From Candidatus Caenarcanales bacterium (GTDB lineage: Bacteria > Cyanobacteriota > Vampirovibrionia > LMEP-6097), in NCBI GenBank assembly GCA_013216135.1, contig JABSOS010000021.1, forward strand, positions 1 to 52,051: a DNA stretch of 52,051 nucleotides. Reading direction: 5' to 3'. A model generated the notes under the pieces. The model ran no database searches. It was not told the origin of the DNA and worked only from the letters and a program-made list of their open reading frames with translations. Position numbers and translations under genes: made by a program. Positions within the stretch are counted from its first letter, which is position 1. The number at the start of each line of letters is the position of its first letter. Below, one piece after another: positions 24,497 to 34,261 of the stretch.

Positions 24497-27400
24497 ATGA
24501 TTACTAAAAATTATTCGCGTAAAATCCCTAAGAAAAAAGCCTACGAGGGACAGAGGACGATTAAACTCCCTGATTTAACTGAAATACAAAAGCAATCATT
24601 TCAACAATTTTTAATCAAAGGTTTAGCAGAAGAGTTAGAGAACTTCTCACCAGTTACTGACTACACTGGCAGATTAGAGCTTTACTTCTTACATAACCAC
24701 TATACTTTCGAGGAGCACCAAGAGCCTAATAAAGCTAAAACTCCTATGGAAGCTAGACTAAATGAGCAAAGTTATACGAAAAAACTTTACATTAAAGTAC
24801 GTTTCGTAAACAGAGACACTGGTGAAATTAAAGAAAGTAAGATGTTCATCGGTGAGATACCAATGATGACTGAAAGAGGTACTTTCATCGTTAATGGTGC
24901 GGAGAGAGTTGTTGTATCCCAAATCGTTAGATCACCTGGTATCTACTACAAGAGAGATATCGAGCCTAGTGGAAAGCGTGTATTTAACGCGACTTTAATC
25001 CCGAATAGAGGTGCTTGGATTAAATTAGAAACTGATATTTCTGATTACACATACATCAAGATTGATAAAACTAGAAAAATCCCTATCACTATCTTCTTAA
25101 GAGCTTTAGGTTACACAGAAGCTGAGATGAAAGATACTTTCTCTCACTATGATTTCTTAGCGAAAACTTTTGAGAAAGACCCTACTCAAAACGAAGAAGA
25201 AGCTTTAATCGAACTTTACAAAAAAATGAGACCTGGTGAGCACCCATCTGTAGATGGTGCTAGACAGCTTCTTGAAAGCAGATTCTTTAACCCTAAGAAA
25301 TATGATTTAGGTTTAGTAGGTCGTTACAAACTTAATAAAAAATTAGGACCAAACGCTCCTGAGGATTTAAGAGTACTTACTAAAGAAGATTTCGTTGCTG
25401 CTATCGATTACTTAATTAAATTAAGTTTTGACGAAGCTCAAATCGACGATATCGATCACTTAGGTAACAGAAGAGTTAGATCTGTAGGTGAATTACTTCA
25501 AAACCAATTCAGACTTGGTTTAAGTAGAATCGAGAGAATCATCAAAGAGAGAATGACTCTTCAAGAACAAGAAGGTCTTACTCCAGCGAACTTAATTAAC
25601 CCTAAGCCGTTAGTTTCTGCGATTAGAGAGTTCTTCGGTTCATCTCAATTATCACAGTTCATGGATCAGACTAACCCACTAGCTGAGCTTACTCACAAAC
25701 GTCGTATTTCAGCTTTAGGTCCAGGTGGTCTATCTAGAGAAAGAGCTGGTTTCGCGGTTCGTGATATCCACCCTTCACAAAACGGTAGATTATGTCCAGT
25801 AGAAACTCCAGAGGGTCCTAACGCGGGTCTAATCGGTAGTTTAGCTTCTCACGCGAGAATTAATGAATTTGGTTTTATTGAAACTCCTTATAGAACAGTG
25901 GTTGATGGCGTAGTAACTAACGAAGTTAAGTACTACACAGCGAATGACGAGGATAACTTAAAAGTAGCTACAGGTGATACTCCTACTACAGTTGAAGGTA
26001 TCTTCAAAAATGATTCAGTTCCTGTTAAATATAAAAACGAATTCATCGAGACTAGAGGTGAAGAAGTTGACTTAGTCGGTGTTTCTCCGATCCAAATCGT
26101 ATCTATCGGAACATCTTTAATCCCATTCTTAGAGCACGATGATGCGAACAGAGCTCTTATGGGATCAAACATGCAACGTCAAGCTGTGCCTTTACTTAAA
26201 GCAGAAAGAACTTTAGTAGGTACTGGTATTGAAGGTCAAGTAGCTAGAGATAGTGGAATGGTTGTTATCTCTGATCACGACGGCGTTGTAGACTATGTAG
26301 ATTCTAAGAAAATCACTATTAAATTTAACGATACTAATTTAGGTGCTAAGACTTATGAACTTCTTAAGTACATGAGATCTAACCAAGACACTTGTCTTAA
26401 CCAGACTCCTATCGTAAAAATGCACCAAGAAGTTAAAGCAGGTCAGGCACTTACAGATGGTGCTGCAACTTGTGAAGGTGAGCTTGCTCTAGGTAAAAAC
26501 TTACTAGTAGCATTCATGCCTTGGGAAGGATATAACTTTGAGGATGCGGTTTTAATTTCACAAAGATTAGTTAGAGACGATATCTACACTTCAATTCACA
26601 TTGAGAAGTATGAAATCGATGCTAGACAAACTAAACTCGGTGCTGAGGAAATCACAAGAGAGCTTCCTAATATTAGTGAAGATGCTCTTAAACACTTAGA
26701 TGAGAACGGTATTGTTCGTATCGGTGCCATGGTTAAAGAAAACGACATCTTAGTCGGTAAGATCACACCTAAAGGTGAATCTGATAACCCTCCTGAAGAA
26801 AGATTATTAAGAGCTATCTTCGGTGAGAAGGCAAGAGACGTAAAAGATAACTCACTAAGAGTACCTCACGGTGAAAAAGGTAGAGTTATCGCAGTTAGAG
26901 TTTACGATAGAGAAAAAGGTGATGAGTTACCTCCAGTATCTAACAAAATCGTAAGAGTATTTATCGCTCAGAAGAGAAGAATCTCTGTAGGGGATAAGGT
27001 TGCGGGACGTCACGGTAACAAAGGTATCATTTCAAGAATTCTTCCAATCGAAGATATGCCTCACTTACCAGATGGTACTCCAGTAGACGTAGTTCTTAAC
27101 CCACTTGGTGTTCCTTCTCGTATGAACGTTGGACAGATTTATGAGTGTATCTTAGGTATGGCAGCGACTATTCTTGATCATGCTTACGAAGTTCCTTCAT
27201 TCGATGAAGTTTTCGGAGAAGGTGCTTCTGACAACTTAATCATTGATGAAGTTGAAAAAGCTAGAGCTGTTAAAGATGGAAAACATTCTTGGTTAAACAC
27301 TAACGGTAAAGTAAAACTTATCGATGGTAGAACTGGTGAATACTTCGACAACCCTGTACTAGTAGGTGTTATGTATATCCTGAAACTAGTTCACTTAGTT

Positions 27401-27892
27401 GATGATAAGATCCACGCTAGATCTACAGGACCTTACAGTTTAGTTACTCAACAACCACTCGGTGGTAAAGCACAGTTTGGTGGTCAGAGACTTGGTGAGA
27501 TGGAGTGTTGGGCACTTGAAGCATATGGTGCGTCTTATACACTTCAAGAAATGCTTACTCGTAAGTCTGATGATGTTGTTGGTCGTGCGAAAGCTTACGA
27601 AGCTATCGTTAAAGGTGAAAACATCACTCCAGCTGGCGTTCCTGAATCATTCAAAGTATTACTGAAAGAACTTCAATCTATCGGTCTTGATATTCACGCT
27701 CAAAAATCTGTGAAGAACAAAGAAGGTGATTCTGTTTTAGAAGAAATTAATTTAGATGCTGATTCTACATTTGATTTCATGAAAACAAAAAATCATTTAC
27801 CGAAATTAGATGATGCGATTAATGACTTAAACTCTGCTGATAAAGCAGAAGCTGTTAAGTTAGAAACGAAAACTGGATTTACTTTCAATTAA
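24497..27892 (+). CDS. rpoB: DNA-directed RNA polymerase subunit beta
   Basis: This is a 1131-residue RNA polymerase beta subunit, full length for the compact (cyanobacterial) type. The rifampicin-pocket segment (about residues 380-415) reads [20 protein letters not shown] then [19 protein letters not shown], with the Asp, His and Ser resistance positions wild-type. Other landmarks are [44 protein letters not shown], the clamp and active-site lysines in [31 protein letters not shown], and the C-terminal [19 protein letters not shown]. First gene of the rpoB-rpoC1-rpoC2 operon; only 20 bp separate it from rpoC1. No strong Shine-Dalgarno is visible. The usual rplL neighbour is absent upstream. 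Confidence 0.99.
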   Translation: MITKNYSRKIPKKKAYEGQRTIKLPDLTEIQKQSFQQFLIKGLAEELENFSPVTDYTGRLELYFLHNHYTFEEHQEPNKAKTPMEARLNEQSYTKKLYIKVRFVNRDTGEIKESKMFIGEIPMMTERGTFIVNGAERVVVSQIVRSPGIYYKRDIEPSGKRVFNATLIPNRGAWIKLETDISDYTYIKIDKTRKIPITIFLRALGYTEAEMKDTFSHYDFLAKTFEKDPTQNEEEALIELYKKMRPGEHPSVDGARQLLESRFFNPKKYDLGLVGRYKLNKKLGPNAPEDLRVLTKEDFVAAIDYLIKLSFDEAQIDDIDHLGNRRVRSVGELLQNQFRLGLSRIERIIKERMTLQEQEGLTPANLINPKPLVSAIREFFGSSQLSQFMDQTNPLAELTHKRRISALGPGGLSRERAGFAVRDIHPSQNGRLCPVETPEGPNAGLIGSLASHARINEFGFIETPYRTVVDGVVTNEVKYYTANDEDNLKVATGDTPTTVEGIFKNDSVPVKYKNEFIETRGEEVDLVGVSPIQIVSIGTSLIPFLEHDDANRALMGSNMQRQAVPLLKAERTLVGTGIEGQVARDSGMVVISDHDGVVDYVDSKKITIKFNDTNLGAKTYELLKYMRSNQDTCLNQTPIVKMHQEVKAGQALTDGAATCEGELALGKNLLVAFMPWEGYNFEDAVLISQRLVRDDIYTSIHIEKYEIDARQTKLGAEEITRELPNISEDALKHLDENGIVRIGAMVKENDILVGKITPKGESDNPPEERLLRAIFGEKARDVKDNSLRVPHGEKGRVIAVRVYDREKGDELPPVSNKIVRVFIAQKRRISVGDKVAGRHGNKGIISRILPIEDMPHLPDGTPVDVVLNPLGVPSRMNVGQIYECILGMAATILDHAYEVPSFDEVFGEGASDNLIIDEVEKARAVKDGKHSWLNTNGKVKLIDGRTGEYFDNPVLVGVMYILKLVHLVDDKIHARSTGPYSLVTQQPLGGKAQFGGQRLGEMECWALEAYGASYTLQEMLTRKSDDVVGRAKAYEAIVKGENITPAGVPESFKVLLKELQSIGLDIHAQKSVKNKEGDSVLEEINLDADSTFDFMKTKNHLPKLDDAINDLNSADKAEAVKLETKTGFTFN

Positions 27893-27912
27893 TTGAATAA
27901 AGGATTTTAATA

Positions 27913-29853
27913 ATGTCTGACGATATCAAAAACGAACTAGTAGATGATTTAGGTATAGCTTCAATTGAAGCTCTTGATAGAGATATAGATGCTCAAGAGA
28001 TTCAAGAAATTGCTAAGAATAGCTTAATCGCTGATAACGATCTATTCGATAACATCAAAATCCAAATCTCATCTCCTGCAAGAATCTTAAGCTGGTCATT
28101 TGGAGAGGTTACTAAGCCTGAAACTATTAACTACAGAACTCTTAAGCCTGAAAAAGATGGTCTTTTCTGTGAGAAGATCTTTGGACCAGTTAAGGACTGG
28201 GAATGTGCTTGTGGTAAGTACAAAAGAATCAGACACAAAGGTATCGTTTGTGAAAGATGTGGAGTTGAAGTTACTGAATCTAAAGTAAGAAGACAGAGAA
28301 TGGGAGCTATCACTTTAGCTGCGCCTGTTTCTCATATCTGGTTCCTAAAAGGAATTCCTAGTTACTTAAGTTTACTTTTAGATGTAACTTTAAAAGATCT
28401 TGAGCAAGTAGTTTACTTTAACTCTTACCTAGTAATCGATCCAGGTAATGTAGAAAACATCAAGAAAAACCAAATCATCAGTGAAGAAGAATACGAACAA
28501 CTTCTTGATGATGAGAACGCACAGTTTGAGGTTGGTATCGGTGCTGAAGCATTATTACTTCTTTTAGAAGATTTGGCTCAACCTAAATACGAGTATCCAA
28601 ATGCGAGTAACAGAACTGAGCGTGGTGAGCTTTACAGCCTTCCAGGTTTAGAAGAGCTTAGAAATAATCTTAAAGCTGAACTTGCTGAAGTAGGTGGTTC
28701 ACAACAAAAAAGAATTAAGTGCGTTAAGAGATTAAGACTTGTTCAATCTCTACTTAACTCTAAGACTGATCCTGGTTGGATGATCATGGATGTACTTCCT
28801 ATCTGTCCTCCAGACTTAAGACCTATGGTTCAGTTAGATGGTGGTAGATTTGCAACATCTGACTTAAACGATTTATACAGAAGAGTTATTAACAGAAACA
28901 GTCGTTTAGCTCGTCTAATCGACATGGGTGCTCCTGAAATCATCATCAGAAACGAGAAGAGAATGCTTCAAGAAGCTGTTGATGCTTTAATCGATAACGG
29001 TAGAAGAGGTAGAGTTGTTACTGGTACGAATGGTAGACCACTTAAGTCACTTTCTAACATCATCGAAGGTAAGCAAGGTAGATTCCGTCAAAACTTACTT
29101 GGTAAGCGTGTTGACTACTCTGGTCGTTCAGTTATCGTTGTAGGTCCTTCACTAAAATTACACCAGTGTGGTCTACCTCGTGAGATGGCGATTGAATTAT
29201 TTAAGCCATTTGTAATTAACAAGCTTATCGACAGACAGATTTGTCAAAATATTAAAGCTTCGAAGAAGCTTATAGAGAAAGGTTCACCGATAGTTTGGAA
29301 CATTTTAAAAGAAGTAGTAAACGGTCACCCTATATTACTTAACCGTGCACCAACGCTTCACAGATTAGGTATCCAAGCATTTGAACCAGTAATCGTTGAA
29401 GGTAGAGCGATTAGACTTCACCCTCTAGTTTGTTCAGCGTTTAACGCCGATTTCGATGGTGACCAAATGGCAGTTCACGTACCACTTAGTGTAGAAGCTC
29501 AAACTGAAGCTAGAACACTTATCATGGCTAACACGAACATTCTTTCACCAGCAACTGGTAAGCCGATTGTTACTCCTACACAGGATATGGTTTTAGGTAT
29601 CTATTACTTAACGATTGATAAACCTAACTCTAGTGATCCTAAAGAGTATAAAGGTGCTGGTATGTTCTTCTCTAGCGAAGAAGAAGCTATCACAGCTTTC
29701 CATACTAAGAAAGTTGATATGTTCGCAAAAGTTAAATTAAGAACATCTCACACTGAATCAGGTGAAACAGAGATTATTGAAACTACGTTAGGTAGAATTA
29801 TTTTCAACAAAACAATCTTCGATTCAATTGAGAAAGATATCGTATCAGTTTAG
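27913..29853 (+). CDS. rpoC1: RNA polymerase subunit gamma (RpoC1, N-terminal half of beta')
   Basis: This is a 646-residue protein equivalent to the N-terminal half of beta'. The zinc ribbon of the clamp is at about 98-118 ([20 protein letters not shown]). The catalytic magnesium loop [13 protein letters not shown] lies near residue 515, and the switch/lid region includes [16 protein letters not shown] and [17 protein letters not shown]. The frame ends naturally (TAG) where cyanobacterial and plastid RpoC1 end. It is followed 11 bp later by rpoC2. AAAGGA lies before the ATG. A separate gamma subunit is a hallmark of the cyanobacterial lineage. Confidence 0.98.
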   Translation: MSDDIKNELVDDLGIASIEALDRDIDAQEIQEIAKNSLIADNDLFDNIKIQISSPARILSWSFGEVTKPETINYRTLKPEKDGLFCEKIFGPVKDWECACGKYKRIRHKGIVCERCGVEVTESKVRRQRMGAITLAAPVSHIWFLKGIPSYLSLLLDVTLKDLEQVVYFNSYLVIDPGNVENIKKNQIISEEEYEQLLDDENAQFEVGIGAEALLLLLEDLAQPKYEYPNASNRTERGELYSLPGLEELRNNLKAELAEVGGSQQKRIKCVKRLRLVQSLLNSKTDPGWMIMDVLPICPPDLRPMVQLDGGRFATSDLNDLYRRVINRNSRLARLIDMGAPEIIIRNEKRMLQEAVDALIDNGRRGRVVTGTNGRPLKSLSNIIEGKQGRFRQNLLGKRVDYSGRSVIVVGPSLKLHQCGLPREMAIELFKPFVINKLIDRQICQNIKASKKLIEKGSPIVWNILKEVVNGHPILLNRAPTLHRLGIQAFEPVIVEGRAIRLHPLVCSAFNADFDGDQMAVHVPLSVEAQTEARTLIMANTNILSPATGKPIVTPTQDMVLGIYYLTIDKPNSSDPKEYKGAGMFFSSEEEAITAFHTKKVDMFAKVKLRTSHTESGETEIIETTLGRIIFNKTIFDSIEKDIVSV

Positions 29854-29864
29854 AAAAAGGGTTA

Positions 29865-32800
29865 ATGAGCAAAATGCAAAATATTACTGACAGACCAACA
29901 TCAACAAAAACAATCAGAGAGAAGCATATACCAACTTTCGTAAATCAAGTTGTTGATAAAAAAAGACTTAGTAAATTAATAGCTAACGTCTACGAAAACT
30001 TTGGTAACGACGTTACTTCAGTTTTAGCGAACAACATGAAAGACTTAGGTTTTAAGTACGCTACACAAGCTGCTGTAACTATCAGTATTGCAGACTTAAC
30101 TATTCCACCTAAGAAAAAAGAACTTGTTAGTGAAGCAGAAGCTGAGCTAGCTGAAACTTCTGAAAGATTTGAGAAAGGTCAAATTACAGAGGTTGAGCGT
30201 TATAACAAGGTAATTGATACTTGGGCTGAAACTAACGAAAAAGTTACAGAAGCTGTAGTTGAGCACTTTGATAGATTAAACCCAGTTTACATGATGGCAT
30301 TCTCTGGAGCGAGAGGTAACGTTTCTCAGGTAAGACAGCTAGTAGGTATGAGGGGTTTAATGGCAAACTCTGAAGGTAAGATTATTGACTTACCTATTAA
30401 ATCAAACTTTAAGGAAGGTCTAACCGTTTCTGAGTATGTAATTTCAGCATTCGGAGCGAGAAAGGGTCTTGTAGATACAGCACTGAAAACAGCTGACTCT
30501 GGTTACTTAACGAGAAGACTAGTTGATGTAGCTCAAGACGTAATTATCAGAACAGAAGACTGTGGTACAGAGAATTACATCGAAATCAAACCACTTTATG
30601 ATGGTGAAGCTGAAGTAGTAAGCATTGACGTTCGTCTTATCGGTAGAAGAACTGCTGAAGATGTAGTTAACCCTGAAACAGGTGAAGTAATCGTTCCTAA
30701 AGGCGAAATGATCGGAAGACCTGAATCTGAGCAGATCAAAGATGCTGGAATTAAATGTGTAAAAATCCGTTCAGTTCTTACTTGTGAAGCTAAATACGGT
30801 GTTTGTAAAAAATGTTATGGTTGGTCAACCACTGATAACAAGCCTGTTAACTTAGGTGAAGCTATCGGTATCATCGCCGCTCAATCAATTGGTGAGCCTG
30901 GAACACAGTTAACAATGAGAACCTTCCACACGGGTGGTGCGGTTTCTGGTCACGGTAAAACAAAAGAACTTTACCATTCACCTGCAGCTGGAACAGTTGA
31001 GTATGAGATGGATGTTCGTGAACTTAGAACTAAGTATGGTGATGTTGTTTACCAAACAGCTTCAGCTGGAGTTCTTAAAGTAGGCTCTAAGAAATTAGAT
31101 TTACCTACTGGTGCAAGTTTATACGTTCAAAGCGGTGCTGAAGTAATCGTTGAGCAAGTTTTAGGTGAAGCTCCTGATACTAGTAAGAAGAAAATCTTAA
31201 CAGAAAGAGCTTCTAAAGACGTTATTACGATGCAGTCTGGTCGTGTAGTATTCAAAGACTTCGGTATCGATGAAACGAAAGACAGACAAGGAAACATTTC
31301 TAAACTTGCTAACAAGCAAGGTACGATCTGGGTTGAAGCTGGAAACGTTGTTTCTCTTCCTAGTGGTAGTAAAGTTTGTGTAGAAGATGGATCACACGTA
31401 AATTCTGGTGATACTTTATCAGAGACTACTATTAAAGCACTTCACGGTGGTGAAATCAGATACGGTGCTGATATCGTTGTTGAAGAAGCTGAAATCGGTT
31501 CTAGAAAAGTAAATAAACTTGCTAGAGGTAGATTAATTAATGTAATTAACGCTTCTATCGGTTCATCTAACGCTAAATTACAACAAAACCAACAAGGTAA
31601 CATGTGGAACTTAGATACTGAAAAGTATGTTCTTAAAGTTGTAAACGGTGAGTCTATCGAAAGTGGAAAAATCTTAGCTGAATTAGTTGATGATGAGTTA
31701 ACTCCTTTACTTCCATGTTCTGGTGAGATTCGTTATGATGACTTAGAAATCGATGACAGAAAAATCGTAACTAAGCACGGAAGAATCATCTTCATTCCTG
31801 AAGAAATTCACACATTATCAAAAGACTCTAGTTTAGTAATGGTTGAGTCTGGAACTCACGTAGAAGCTGGTACTGAAGTAGTTAAAGACGTTTACGCTAA
31901 CATCGACGGTATCGTAAGAGTAACTGTTGAAAATAATATCGTTCACGAAGTAACTATCACCCCAGGTGAATTATATGAGATCGATGATCCTACTTTACTT
32001 AAGTATGCTGATGGTGACATCGTTAAAGAAGGTATCGAAGTTATGCCTGGTATTTCAACTAAACACCCAAGCATGATCACGTTATTTGCTAACGAAGAAA
32101 CTGGTGAAGCGAAGTTACTTCTAAGAGATGTTCAGTTATTTGACATCACTCCTAGAGAAGTTGACTTCACAGCAGAAACTACAGATGGTTCTATTAACAT
32201 CTTACCTGTAACTCAAATGAACTTCAGAGACGGTGATAAAGTAAGAAACTTCAACGGTGGTGCACTTACTAAAACTAGTTTAATCTTAGCTTGTGAAGAT
32301 CAATATGCTGAAACTAAAGGTGTAGTTGAGTTTGAAGAAGAAGAATTAAACATCATCTTCCAAGAAAACATTATTCTGAGATCAGAAAGAACAGCATCTA
32401 CTATCACTGAGATTTTAGTAGCTCCTGGTGATTTCGTAGATCCTGGTGAGTCAGTTGCTAAAGTTCAATCTATCGCACAGACTTCAGGTCAAGTATTCGC
32501 TGCGAAGAATGATAAAGGTAGAATCTTAATTCTTGATGATTCTGCGACATTCACAATCACTACGAAGAATGCTCCTAAGCTTGCGATTGATGATTATGTT
32601 CTTAAAGGTGATGCTATCGCTGGTTCTGAGCCATTAGAAGAAGCGGGTATCGTTTCTGAAATCAACGGTAAAGAAGTACTAATCAGAAAAGCAAGACCTT
32701 TCCTTGTCAGTCCTGGTACACACTTACACGTAGACGACAACTCTCTTGTACAACAAGGTGACCAATTAGCGACTATCATCTACGAAAAAATCAAAACTGG

Positions 32801-33572
32801 TGACATCGTTCAGGGTCTTCCAAAAGTTGAAGAATTACTTGAAGGTAGAAAACCTAAAGAACCTGGTATCCTAACTGACGTTGGTGGTAAAGTTGAAATC
32901 GTTAGTGAAGATGGTGGTGAGTCTGTATTCATCAACACTGGTGAAGAAAGAAAAGAATTCGTAATCCCTGTCGGACAGAACATTATCGTAAACGAAGGTG
33001 ATGTACTTGAAATGGGTGATCAATTAACAGATGGTCAGCCTAACCCACACGATTTACTTGAGTATAAAGGAGTTGAGAGATTACAACAATTCCTAGTAGA
33101 CGAAGTACAGTCTGTATATGTATCTCAGGGTGTTGAGATCGCGAACAAACACATTGAGACTATCGTTAGACAAATGACTAGAAAAGTTAGAATTGATGAT
33201 CCAGGTGATACTGAACTTCTTCAAGGAGAGCTTCATGATATTAACTACGTAAGAACTATCAACTCTGAAGCTGAAAAAGAAGGAAAAATTACTGCAAGTT
33301 ACAAATTCGTTCTTTTAGGTCTTACTAAAGCATCATTAAACACTGAAAGCTTTATCTCAGCAGCTTCATTCCAAGAAACTACTAGAATTCTTGCTGAAGC
33401 AGCAATCAAAGGTAAAACTGACTGGTTACATGGTCTTAAAGAAAACGTTATCATCGGTAGACTTATTCCTTCAGGAACTGGTTTTGATGATGAAGTTGAT
33501 AGTGAGCAAAGCTTAATTGAAGCTCACCCAGAGAAAGAAGAATTAATGGCTGGTATTTCAGTGGCTGATTAA
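29865..33572 (+). CDS. rpoC2: RNA polymerase subunit beta'2 (RpoC2, C-terminal half of beta')
   Basis: This is a 1235-residue protein. The start (FVNQVVDKKRLSKLI, NNMKDLGFKYATQA, ADLTIPPKK) matches cyanobacterial RpoC2. The second zinc site has EDCGTE, then CEAKYGVCKKCYG. The bridge and trigger region is GEPGTQLTMRTFHTGGAVSG (about 343-362). The trigger loop is then interrupted by about 610 residues of beta-rich repeats (roughly 365-975), equivalent to the giant SI3 insertion, before GDIVQGLPKVEELLEGRKP resumes the conserved core. The end (VIIGRLIPSGTGF) is typical. It is the last gene of the operon, with a strong terminator after it. Confidence 0.98.
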   Translation: MSKMQNITDRPTSTKTIREKHIPTFVNQVVDKKRLSKLIANVYENFGNDVTSVLANNMKDLGFKYATQAAVTISIADLTIPPKKKELVSEAEAELAETSERFEKGQITEVERYNKVIDTWAETNEKVTEAVVEHFDRLNPVYMMAFSGARGNVSQVRQLVGMRGLMANSEGKIIDLPIKSNFKEGLTVSEYVISAFGARKGLVDTALKTADSGYLTRRLVDVAQDVIIRTEDCGTENYIEIKPLYDGEAEVVSIDVRLIGRRTAEDVVNPETGEVIVPKGEMIGRPESEQIKDAGIKCVKIRSVLTCEAKYGVCKKCYGWSTTDNKPVNLGEAIGIIAAQSIGEPGTQLTMRTFHTGGAVSGHGKTKELYHSPAAGTVEYEMDVRELRTKYGDVVYQTASAGVLKVGSKKLDLPTGASLYVQSGAEVIVEQVLGEAPDTSKKKILTERASKDVITMQSGRVVFKDFGIDETKDRQGNISKLANKQGTIWVEAGNVVSLPSGSKVCVEDGSHVNSGDTLSETTIKALHGGEIRYGADIVVEEAEIGSRKVNKLARGRLINVINASIGSSNAKLQQNQQGNMWNLDTEKYVLKVVNGESIESGKILAELVDDELTPLLPCSGEIRYDDLEIDDRKIVTKHGRIIFIPEEIHTLSKDSSLVMVESGTHVEAGTEVVKDVYANIDGIVRVTVENNIVHEVTITPGELYEIDDPTLLKYADGDIVKEGIEVMPGISTKHPSMITLFANEETGEAKLLLRDVQLFDITPREVDFTAETTDGSINILPVTQMNFRDGDKVRNFNGGALTKTSLILACEDQYAETKGVVEFEEEELNIIFQENIILRSERTASTITEILVAPGDFVDPGESVAKVQSIAQTSGQVFAAKNDKGRILILDDSATFTITTKNAPKLAIDDYVLKGDAIAGSEPLEEAGIVSEINGKEVLIRKARPFLVSPGTHLHVDDNSLVQQGDQLATIIYEKIKTGDIVQGLPKVEELLEGRKPKEPGILTDVGGKVEIVSEDGGESVFINTGEERKEFVIPVGQNIIVNEGDVLEMGDQLTDGQPNPHDLLEYKGVERLQQFLVDEVQSVYVSQGVEIANKHIETIVRQMTRKVRIDDPGDTELLQGELHDINYVRTINSEAEKEGKITASYKFVLLGLTKASLNTESFISAASFQETTRILAEAAIKGKTDWLHGLKENVIIGRLIPSGTGFDDEVDSEQSLIEAHPEKEELMAGISVAD

Positions 33573-33587
33573 TTTACTTTCTGTGTG

Positions 33588-33601
33588 GCGCCGGAGGCGC
33601 A
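33588..33601 (+). other. Small GC-rich hairpin after rpoC2
   Basis: A short GGCGCC-GGA-GGCGC stem lies about 15-30 bp after the rpoC2 stop. It has no T-run and precedes the true terminator. It may protect the mRNA 3' end, or may be chance. Confidence 0.3.
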
Positions 33602-33625
33602 TAAGATATTAAAAATACTCCACTG

Positions 33626-33658
33626 GAACAGCCCTCATATGAGGGCTGTTCTTTTTTT
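33626..33658 (+). terminator. Intrinsic terminator of the rpoBC1C2 operon
   Basis: A perfect 26-bp palindrome (GAACAGCCCTCAT and its complement, 33626-33651) is followed directly by seven T residues. The 11-13-bp GC-containing stem plus the T-run is the textbook Rho-independent form. Confidence 0.92.
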
Positions 33659-33754
33659 GAATCTAAGCTTTTTATAAAGAGAAAGTTAGCAAAGTCAAAA
33701 GCCAACCAAGTAAATACTAATTAAAAATTAAGATAATGAAACACCACATACATT

Positions 33755-33766
33755 CAAGATAAGATC
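33755..33766 (+). promoter_or_regulatory. Shared motif CAAGATAAGATC before the 33776 gene
   Basis: CAAGATAAGATC ends 9 nt before the ATG. The identical 12-mer occurs 10 nt before the ATG at 37615 and a close relative before 40907. It contains TAAGAT, which could serve as a -10 box, and an upstream TAATTAAAAAT is also shared with the 37615 gene. Confidence 0.5.
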
Positions 33767-33775
33767 ATTGAAATT

Positions 33776-34261
33776 ATGGCTATAACACGACCATATATCA
33801 CTTTAATAGAAAAAAATATAACTGATGGAACGAAACGCAATCAAGCAAAAGCTTTTGTAAACTTTATTGAAAACTTAGTTAAACAAAAGGTTGAACCTGA
33901 AGTTAAGAAAAAAACTAAACCAATTGAAGATGCTAACAAAGATTTGGATTGGTACAAAACAGGAATTCTCTCTTCAATAAAAGATGATTATTCAAAAGAA
34001 GTCATGGGACATTCTACAGAGCAGAATAAAAATATATATATGCCAGCAGCACAGTCATATATAAATATTCAAAAGCAAGTAGAGAGTCTTGAACAAAAAA
34101 GAGAGATGGAATTCGGAGCAATCCGATCAAAAGATATTCAAGAAATTAATAACATCATAAAAGATGAAATAGAAAAACTTATTGATAATTTAAACACAAT
34201 CATTACTTCTAATGCAGATCGTGCAAATCGAGAATCTGAATATAAATATGATTTGAACTGA
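33776..34261 (+). CDS. Hypothetical protein, N-terminal half of a split pentapeptide-repeat gene
   Basis: This is a 161-residue helical, charged protein. Its latter half (IYMPAAQSYINIQKQVESLE; IQEINNIIKDEIEKLIDNLN) aligns with the N-terminal region of the 37615 product (INYFPAKAYLNIHEQIQNLR; LNTILDLINKKANEAIKMIN). The stop is TGA, and the next frame starts with the very next codon, TTG, in the same frame. This indicates that 33776 and 34262 correspond to one longer gene like the intact paralogue, now divided by a stop. Whether the TGA is read through or the halves are made separately is unknown. Confidence 0.6.
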   Translation: MAITRPYITLIEKNITDGTKRNQAKAFVNFIENLVKQKVEPEVKKKTKPIEDANKDLDWYKTGILSSIKDDYSKEVMGHSTEQNKNIYMPAAQSYINIQKQVESLEQKREMEFGAIRSKDIQEINNIIKDEIEKLIDNLNTIITSNADRANRESEYKYDLN

